Assembly (NCBI RefSeq): GCF_000002425.4 | Contig: NC_037258.1 | Coordinates: 15,889,604-15,953,603 of the forward strand | DNA length: 64,000 bases | Direction of reading: 5' to 3' | Source of the DNA: Physcomitrium patens | Taxonomy: Eukaryota; Streptophyta; Bryopsida; Funariales; Funariaceae | In this document: piece after piece, positions 56,544 through 64,000 of the stretch | How the letters are laid out: each line of letters starts with the position of its first letter | How positions within the stretch are numbered: position 1 is the stretch's first letter | Notes under the pieces: model-generated | Databases searched by the model: none | What the model was told of the DNA's origin: nothing | The model's input: the letters and a program-made list of their open reading frames with translations, nothing else | Program-made: the position numbers and the translations under genes

Positions 56544-58184
56544 TGTCGTGTTGTAACACGACTATATGGTGAAAGATGATAATATGGATCTTATTATAGA
56601 AGAGCCAAGTTAAAATAAAAGGTAGAAAAATATGGATAAAAGATAGGAAGGTAGTAAAACTTTTAGTAGTAATGCTGCCCTTTTAGAAAAAATAGCTTCT
56701 ACTTACTTTGTAGGGCCAAAAATAAGGCAAAACAAAATAGATTAGAAAAATAAAAGATATAGGCATATTTAGTGAGGAGTTAGGAGTGCAAATTAGTAAA
56801 AATTACCTCAAGTAGACGAAAGTTGATATCCGAAGAGGACAGGTTATGAACCTGGGTCGAAATCAGACCCTGTGGCACAAAACCACCCTCTGACGGCGAC
56901 TCAAGGACTCTTTGGCAGATCTGAGAATGGGATTTGATAGAAGATTGGATAAGGTTTCTATGGGTGCTCGTTTTGGGTGATTTGGATCTGTATTGACTTT
57001 GTAATAGCTTTGGAAAGTCAAGGTTTGTTTCGGATGACTTGGGTTTTATGAAATAAAATAGGGTTTACATTTTGGATGATTTCAAGAGTTTTATAATAGA
57101 TCTATGGATGAAATTTTGTCAGTTTATGGTTATAGTTGTGTTTAATATGTGTCGTGAATTTGAGCTTGATCTAACAGTTGAATTGAGGGATATTGAGGTT
57201 TAAGTGGGTCAAGGTCTCAGAAAGTAGAAATTTATGTCCAGTGGGGATTTTTGAGATTTCTTGCAATCTATTGGTTGGATTGGAGTGAAACTTACGTAAG
57301 AGAATATAAGATTCGTTTTTCTATGCGTATGAGAATTTTGAAATCAATTGAAAGGTGCAAAAGAGAGATATTGGCTCTCGAAGATTTGTATTAAGATTGG
57401 AGAAGGAGGCCGGCCAATTTCCGAGCACATTTTTGACGATATCGTCAATTTGGTAACTCTGATCCTTATCAAAGTTTTTTAGCTTGTTTTTAACTTATTT
57501 TTTTAGAAGTATACAAAATTTTAGTTAAGATCAATGGTTTATTCATTAATTATTGAGGTTTAAATCTGTTGTAGGAATTATTAGGATTTGGTTTATGGTT
57601 TGGTTAGGATTTGGTTTGGAATTTAGGATTTGGATTAGGATTTGATTTAGGATTTAGGGTTTGGTTAAAGATTTAGGATTTGGATTAGGATTTGATTTAG
57701 GATTTAGGGTTTGGATTAGGATTTGGTTTAGGATTTAAGATTTGGATAGGATTTGGTTTAGGGTTTAAGATTTAGATTAGGATTTGGTTTAGGGTTTAGG
57801 ATTTAGGGTTTGGATTAGAGTTTGGTTAGGGATTAAGGTTTGATTAGGATTTGGTTTAGGTTTTAGAGTTTGTCTAGGGTTTGATTAAGGTTGGATTAGA
57901 ATTAAGATTTGGTTAGAATTTAAGGTTCTATTAGATTTTTGTTAGGGTTTGACTAAATTTTTTTTAATATTCTTTTATATTTCTTTAAGATTTCCTTGTG
58001 TTTCTTTTATAACTTTAATAAAATTTAATTGAGCTTGTTTAATATTTGATTATGATTATTGAAGTTTAATTGTAAATTTTTTATAATCCTATTGGACTTT
58101 TAGAACCTTTTGTTGCAATTTTCTTTTACCTTCCACAGCCAGGTGCTCGGTGCATTCTTAAGCAAGACTTCACGTAATACGATA
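56544..58184 (+). mobile_element. Solo LTR, G type, inside pol of B
   Basis: It starts TGTCGTGTTGTAACACGAC and ends CACGTAATACGATA, 1,641 bp. RT breaks off after GSL and resumes with MCVDY. The flanks TGTAG and GTGG are consistent with a duplicated TGCGG whose CpG has decayed; TTG CGG ATG would restore Leu-Arg-Met as in A. It carries the telomere-like array at 57,580-57,955. Confidence 0.85.
57580..57955 (+). repeat. Degenerate GATTTAGG/TTTAGGG array
   Basis: Irregular units GGATTTGG, GGTTTAGG and TTTAGGG dominate. A longer block starting ATTTAGGATTTGGATTAGG is repeated with period 50 (57,621 and 57,671). It has short stretches equal to the plant telomere unit TTTAGGG but no regular array. 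Confidence 0.8.
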
Positions 58185-59277
58185 GTGGATGTGTGTTGAT
58201 TATTGAGGAATCAACAAGATTACTATCAAGAACAAGTATCTACTACCTTTAATATCTGAACTTCTTGATCAGCTGAATCAAGCTAAGATCTATACAAAAA
58301 TAGATTTTCGGCGAGCATACAATCTAGTACGCATCAAAGAAAGAGATGAATGGAAGACTGCGTTTCGAACTAGTTATGGATATTTTGAATACAACGTCAT
58401 GCCTTTTGGACTTACAAATATACTAGCAGCTTTTCAACATCTAATGAATGATATTTTTTGAGAGTTTTTGGACAATTTTGTGGTCTGTTATCTAGACGAC
58501 ATCTTGATCTATTCTAAGAATCTAGAAGACCATGAACTTCATGTTCGTCATGTGTTACAAAAATTAAGAGATGCAGGACTCTATGCCAAGATAGAAAAGT
58601 GTATATTCCACACTACTTAAGTCAATTTCTTAGGTTACATTATTTCAAATGATGGACTTATGATGGATCCTAAGAAAGTTCAAACTATTATAGATTGGAA
58701 GATCCCAAAAATGGTAAGAGATGTCCAATATTTTTTGGGATTTGCCAACTACTATCAGATCTTCATCAAGGACTTCTCCCGAGTTACAGCTCCACTTACA
58801 TGTTTGATTTGTAAAGACAAACTCCAATGGAATCTAGAAGCGGAAGTTGCTTTTGAATCTTTGAAGACATCGTTTGTTTGTGCACCAATCTTGTATCGTG
58901 TTGATTTTTCCAAAGCATTCTTTATGGAAACAGATGCATCAGACTTTGCTCTAGGTGCGGTTATATCACAAATGGGAACAGATGACAAACTTCATCCAGT
59001 AGCCTTTCATTCAAGAAAATTCTCAGCAGCAGAAATCAATTATGAGATCCACGACAAAAAACTTCTTGCAATTGTGGATTCTTTTCAAGAATGGCATCAT
59101 TATCTAGAAGGCACTTCTAGTCCAGTCACTGTATATATGAATCACAAGAACCTCGAGTATTTTATGTCAGTACGCGTAATAAATCATCGTCAAGCTCATT
59201 GGAGCATGTCTTTATCAAGATTCGAATTCATCATCACTTATCGACCAGGAAAACAACAAGGTTTGTCCGATGCCTAG
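58185..59277 (+). pseudogene. Pol of B, RT and RNase H
   Basis: RT resumes with MCVDY, a stop for Arg, GINK, then [20 protein letters not shown], the MPFGLTN segment and [13 protein letters not shown] (YLDD intact near 58,490). After a stop, the open 205-residue piece from 58,660 covers the RT thumb and RNase H (ETDASDFALGAV, VYMNHKNLEYF where A has YTDHKN) and ends GKQQGLSDA. Confidence 0.85.
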
Positions 59278-60834
59278 TTTACATATTCTTATCTTACACC
59301 AAAAGAAAGAAATGTAACTTTTGAACAATAAAGAACGGTTCTCTTGAAGCCAGAGCAATTTCATCTTCGAGCAATAAAATCAACATTGACTGTTGATTTA
59401 ACTTTTCTTAAGCAAGTCCAGTTAAGTATGTCTTCAGATCCTCTTCTTCATGATATCAAGAATAATTCTTCTAAATCTCATGATCTCTCTAAATTTGAAT
59501 TCAAGAACAACCTACTCTATTTTGAAGGACGCCTATATGTTCTAGAAGGAGAAGCATGTTTACGTATTCTTCAAGCTCGTCATGACTTTCCAACAACAGG
59601 ACATTTTGGATATAATAAGACTTTGGAGCTGATATTTAGGAATTTTTGATGGCCTCAAATGTGGAAGGTAGTCAAAAATTTTGTACAATCATGTGATGTT
59701 TGCTCAAGATCAAAAACTTCTCGTTATCAACCTTTTCGACTTCTTCAGCTATTATCCATTCTAAAACAACCATGGTCTTCTGTTTCTATGGACTTCATCA
59801 CGGATCTTCCAATCTCAGGTTCTTATGACTCTATATTCGTGATAGTAGATTATTTTACCAAAATGGCACATTTTGTATCATGTACAAAATCTATCACAGG
59901 TGAAGAAACAGCTAAGCTCTTTCTTGACAATATCTATCGCTATCATGGATTACCCAAGAATATTATATTAGATAATGAAACTCAATTTGTATCAAGATTT
60001 TGGTAGACTCTTTTCAAGATTCTTAAAGTGGATATAAAATTATCTTCGGCATTCCATCCTCAAATTGATGGATAAACGGAGCGTGTTAATCAAGTTTTGG
60101 AGTAATATTTAAGATGTACCATTAATTACCAATAAGATGATTGGACAACTCTTTTGCCATTGGCAGAGTTTGTTTACAATAAAACGGTACATTCTTCTAT
60201 AAAACAAACACCTTTCTTTGTTAATTATGATTATCATCCACGACTTGATACTTTTGACTTTTCAAAAGTTGATAATCTTGCTGCGAAAGATTTGGCGATT
60301 CATTTAACAGAGCTACATGCAACGATGAAGGCGCAGTTAAAAGAGGCTCAAGAACAACAAAAGGTCAATGCAGATGTCTATCGAAGAGAACAACCACCTT
60401 TTGTCTTGGGTGATAAGGTATAGCTACTTCATCGCAATATCAAGACCACTTGTCTTTGTGACAAGTTGGACTATAGAAGACTTGGACTATTTTCTATTTC
60501 TGCACAAATCAATCCAGTTGCATATCGTTTACATTTACCGGAGTCAATGAAAATCCATCTAGTATTCCACATGTCTCTTCTTAAACCATACAAGATAGTG
60601 GACATACCAAGAAGATGACAAGCTCCACCTCCTCCTATAGAAATAGACAATAATGAAGAGTTTGAAGTAGAAGAAGTCTTAGATTCAAGGCGGTGCCGAA
60701 ATAAATTGGAATATCTTATCCATTGGCATGGATATGATATTAATAAATGCACATGGGAGCCAATAAAGAATCTTGCAAATGTAACAAAGGTGGTGGAGGC
60801 TTTTTATCGACGACATCTATCAAAATCAAGATAA
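59278..60834 (+). pseudogene. Pol of B, integrase and chromodomain
   Basis: The zinc finger (RHDFPTTGHFGYNKT, then CDVCSRSK) is split by a stop at 59,647 replacing Trp. The core holds SMDFITDLP (first Asp) and ILDNETQF (second Asp; A has VSDRGTQ). The segment with the Glu, TERVNQVLE, follows a stop. C-terminal GPY-like part and chromodomain ([29 protein letters not shown]) end at TAA 60,832. At least six stops are C-to-T or G-to-A changes relative to A. Confidence 0.85.
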
Positions 60835-60928
60835 AAACCTTCTTTATAAAAGAAACAACATCTAGGCAAGATAACATTCTACTTTCAATCCTTGTTCATA
60901 GCTTCTTTGTAGTTGTGACGCTCAGGAG

Positions 60929-61351
60929 ATGGAGAACCAACAACTAGCGGATTCGACTTAAGAACCTTTATTTGCTAACCTATCGAATGAGACATTACGA
61001 TTGTCACAACCTTCAAGATGACGCAATCGAGATGAAGATCTTCAAGAGCGACATGTTCTTCCTCGAATAGATGGCGAGATACAACATGTTTGGTATCATG
61101 ATTTGGAAAGGGACTCCCGATGTTTGGTGATTTTGCTAGAGGTAGGAACAACTCCTAATGGTGTTCTAAATGTTCTATTTAAAGGAAGTTATGAAAGCCT
61201 CAACAATGATCAAATAACTGGGTGGTCTTCCCCCCCTGGTATGGGACACTACCGATGGTTGAGAGGCCCTATCAATCATCTTCAAAGAGAACAAAGATCA
61301 AAATATGTGGCAAATATAATTCGTCGCACCATAGATTTCCTCAACATATGA
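60929..61351 (+). pseudogene. ORF3 of element B
   Basis: From ATG 60,929 a single frame of 140 codons with two stops (TAA at 60,959, TGA at 61,019), both transitions from Gln and Arg codons, and no frameshift. It has RCLVILLEVG, GMGHYRWLRGPINHLQREQR and a C-terminal IIRRTIDFL, aligned with A ORF3 over the last two thirds. The N-terminal part is less conserved; A has a more basic one. It begins about 95 bases after pol, like in A. Confidence 0.75.
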
Positions 61352-61375
61352 TGACCGCTCCTTGTGGAACTCGTC

Positions 61376-61392
61376 TCTAAAAGGAGGAGTAA
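61376..61392 (+). other. Polypurine tract of B
   Basis: TCTAAAAGGAGGAGTAA stands directly before the 3' LTR. Confidence 0.8.
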
Positions 61393-61952
61393 TGTCATGG
61401 ACATACTCATGTAAGCTAGTAATTACATATACAAATAGGTGGAAGTAAGTAAAAGTAGGTAAAAATAAGTTAATTCTATAGTATTTAATATAGAAGCTTT
61501 CTAGAAGCTTTTTAGATGCTGCTTTGACTTCATAGGTATCTTTAATTGACTTTTTGGATTAAAAACGTAGTCAACAAGTTGGCCATGTGCCACACATGTT
61601 GTTAGCTTGAAGATCAAGCTAACTATATGGCCCACACGTAGAAAAACTTGCCTTGTAAGTCAAGGCATGTGTCCTACAAAGTCAACACATATTGGAGGTC
61701 CTATAGAACGTCACCATATAGCCTCTAGTTAGATAGTATATATAGAGACAAGAGTGAAGTCTTCTTCACTCTTGTCAACTCCTTTCTTGCTTCTAGTCTA
61801 GTTTCAAAGGTCTGTAGTTTTCTTGTCTTTTGGCAATAGCCATTCCAGTTTCTTTTTCAATATACATACTTGTTTATTTATATTTTGTTATCTTTCTTCG
61901 AGTGAAGGCTCACTTGTCTGAATTTTTTTTTATCGAGTTCTTGTCCTTGACA
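61393..61952 (+). mobile_element. 3' LTR of B
   Basis: 560 bp, TGTCATGGACATAC to CCTTGACA, TATA box at 61,737-61,744. TATAC follows. Confidence 0.9.
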
Positions 61953-62300
61953 TATACTCAATAGGACCATTTTTCTTTTCTTCTTATTAATAATATTTTA
62001 GATGAAGTGGCAAATCACAAAACCTACACTTTTATGGGTAGGTATTCAGGTTGTAATCGAATTCTTATAGTCTTAGAAGATTGCCATAAAATGGCTTTTA
62101 CCACTCCTTGAAGTACCTTCATTTTTTAGGTCATGTCTTTTGGGCTTTATAATGCCTCTTCTACCTTCCAACAAGCTATGACCTTTGCATTCTTGGATTT
62201 GCTACTCAAATATATCTTGGTATTTATAGATGATTTTACTACCTAATCCAATGCCAAAGACCATCTAGAACATGTGAAAGAAAGACTTAAAAGTTGAAGT
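61953..62300 (+). pseudogene. RT of element I, right part
   Basis: The RT broken at 53,923 resumes in frame: DHFSFLLINNILDEVANHK, TYTFMGRYSGCNRILIVLED (motif A), AFTTP, VMSFGLYNASSTFQQAM and the catalytic LVFIDDFTT. Then NAKDHLEHVKERLKS. This type has FIDD where E4 has FLDD. After about 62,300 similarity is lost. Confidence 0.8.
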
Positions 62301-64000
62301 GTTAGAAGAATCGACAATACTCCACAAACTCTCATCTTGAAAAAGATTCTTGAATTTATATGACCAGATGGTATGGTTTGCAGCACCTTATAGTTTCTAA
62401 TACTCCAAGGTGTCTCTTCTTAATTGTGAGCCCAAATTCTACTACTTTGTAACACTAATACTATACAACAAATTTGAAAGATAAAATAGAAAACTTCCAA
62501 TTGTACAATTGCTAAATAAATTCAATTGTAGGTGTTTGTAATTCAATTTATTTTATTTCCTTTCAAGCAATGGTTATCAATGTTAATTAATATTTTTATT
62601 TTTTTATTATTATTATTATTTTATTTTATTTTATGTTTATTTTTAATATATATATATATATAAATTATGTTAATAATAATTTATTAGTTTATTTTAGTAT
62701 ATAAAAATTATCATATATATAGAAGAAAAAAAATAATTAAATCGATAAATAAAAATAAAAATAAAAGTAGAAGTTATAGCAAAGTAAAAATAAAATAGAA
62801 ATAGAAATAAAAATGAAGTAAAAATAAAAAGTAAAGGTAAAAGTAAAAGTAAGAAAAATTAAAATAAATTTAAAGTTGAAATTTGAGTTAAGCTTAAGTC
62901 AAAAGTCAGAAGGTGAAGAGGAAAAAAAAAAAGAAACGAAAACAAAAACAAAAAAAAACAAACAAACAAATAAGATAAAGATAGAAAGAACTAACCTCAA
63001 CCTTCTACTCCAAAATTTTCCAAAAATTCGGATCAGCTTTTAATCTAATGATTCTTATATGATTGAAAACTTGACTTGAAGATGCTTTTTCTTTAAGAAT
63101 CTTCATAGTAATCTAATACTTAAGCCACGAGAAATACCACTTAAAAGTTGAGTAATTGGAGCTATTGTGGCAACCTACCTCCTTTTACTTGGAAATTCAC
63201 CGATAATTCAGATCAGTTTTAATTTCTATGAAATTAATTCCCTTAGAAGCTAAGCTTATAAATCTTGTTTTTATAAAAATTTCAGATAAAACCCAATCAT
63301 AAGACACTGAAGATTGTCTTTTCAAAATTGAATAATCCAAATTACTAAGGCAGCCAATCCCTTTGCACTCAATAATTCACCAAAAATATCTTTTAACTCC
63401 AAATTAAGCAAGCCTTAGCTTGTTGAAAAGCTGACAATAAGAGTTATGTGTTAAAAAAAATCACTTTCAAAATCATAAAAACCACAGAAAAAACATAGTT
63501 TAATTGAGAAAAATTTGAAGCACTTCAAATCTTTTTGACTATTAAAATGTTTTAGAACCACTAATTCCAATAGAGTGCCTTCTAAACCACAACAAGTACC
63601 AGCCACACACAAAACCAATGCCCCCATATTTACAAGGTGCACAATAAAATCTAAAATCCAAATGAGATTAGAATTAACGTTTGAGGCCAAAATTTGGCAT
63701 TGCTTTGCCTTTCACCAAAAAATAAGAGAGAGAAAGAGCTTAGGCAACCAAATCTTTTTATTCAAGTGAGTGGAGGCTCATGGAAGGCTGCCACATCTCC
63801 ACCCTTGAACTCTAAGATTCTAATCTAGATCTACGGCATCTAAAAACTAATTTCGTTATCTAGGCTGATGGCTATTATAAGTAGTCAAAAAAAAATGGTA
63901 AATTTAACTTCACCATTTTATTCAAAACATCTTTTTATGTTAATATTGACTACTCACATGTCGTTATCCATGGTCATATGCAATTTTTATGAAGATGTTT
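62301..64000. other. AT-rich DNA without recognised genes
   Basis: 62,570-62,960 is A/T-tract DNA with (TA)n near 62,650-62,662, similar to 42,290-42,560. From 62,998 there are two or three degenerate paragraphs about 175-180 bp apart (62,998, 63,171, 63,351), each with CAACCT/CAGCCAATCC then an AATTCACC-like segment. No supported frame. Confidence 0.5.

Larger units (their letters stand above)
53924..61952 (+). mobile_element. Element B: decayed Ty3/gypsy chromovirus
   Basis: 8,029 bp including the LTR inserted at 56,544-58,184; about 6.4 kb without it, close to element A. LTRs of 560 bp and a perfect duplication TATAC (53,919-53,923 and 61,953-61,957). Order: LTR, PBS, gag, pol with chromodomain, ORF3, PPT, LTR. 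The LTRs differ at some 25-30 sites by eye, nearly all transitions, so B is older than A. The first bases TGTCATGGACATAC are identical to those of the A LTR. Confidence 0.95.

Noticed and set aside
53924..61952. Transition-biased decay taken as fungal RIP and hence a fungal genome
   Set aside because: The primer site is the plant initiator tRNA complement, and methylation-driven deamination in plants explains the pattern.
63451..63690. 79-codon Cys-containing frame near the right end
   Set aside because: No domain, no conserved copy and it overlaps the degenerate repeat region.

Overview
The window looks like gene-poor, repeat-dense nuclear DNA of a land plant. I see no convincing host gene. 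Almost everything recognisable is LTR retrotransposon sequence, mostly Ty3/gypsy with one Ty1/copia scrap, of very different ages and inserted into one another. Two elements have a primer site matching or resembling TGGTATCAGAGC, the complement of the plant initiator-Met tRNA 3' end, which points to a plant. Chromodomain integrases and a second gypsy lineage with an FLDD reverse transcriptase and a DHGS protease recall bryophyte or other seedless-plant elements; that is recollection, not a search.

Layout. 1-2,620 (+): gypsy integrase remnant without its catalytic core, a G-tract, then a decayed coiled-coil reading frame of about 236 codons. 2,620-12,591 (-): old gypsy element (E2) carrying two later insertions, a solo LTR (3,223-4,545) and a foldback made of two opposed LTRs (7,172-9,206). 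12,596-26,087 (+): element E3, which lost RT, RNase H and integrase, with a full-length relative E4 (17,115-25,422, -) inside its 3' LTR. 26,123-32,400: two truncated relatives (E5, E6) and a gag scrap on the other strand. 32,845-34,498: solo LTR. 34,967-41,137 (-): intact young chromovirus A with 433-bp LTRs, ATCAG target duplication, open gag, a 1,156-residue pol and a third reading frame, inserted in an older LTR. 41,437-49,860: AT-rich debris with two decayed relatives of B (copies F and H) and a copia fragment. 49,860-62,300 (+): old gypsy element I, whose RT is split by the decayed chromovirus B (53,924-61,952, 560-bp LTRs, TATAC duplication); B is itself split by a solo LTR (56,544-58,184). 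62,300-64,000: AT-rich DNA with no recognisable gene.

How the parts work together. In A, gag makes the particle protein; pol supplies protease, reverse transcriptase, RNase H, integrase and a chromodomain that probably directs integration to marked chromatin. Pol lies in the -1 frame relative to gag, and the overlap is conserved with B, which suggests frameshifted expression. The two most unusual points are a dense array of perfect heat-shock-element units in the U3 of A's LTRs, and a small unrecognised ORF (ORF3) after pol, preserved in A, B and copy F. Outside A most reading frames are closed by stops one transition away from Gln, Arg or Trp codons, as expected from deamination of methylated cytosines in silenced DNA.
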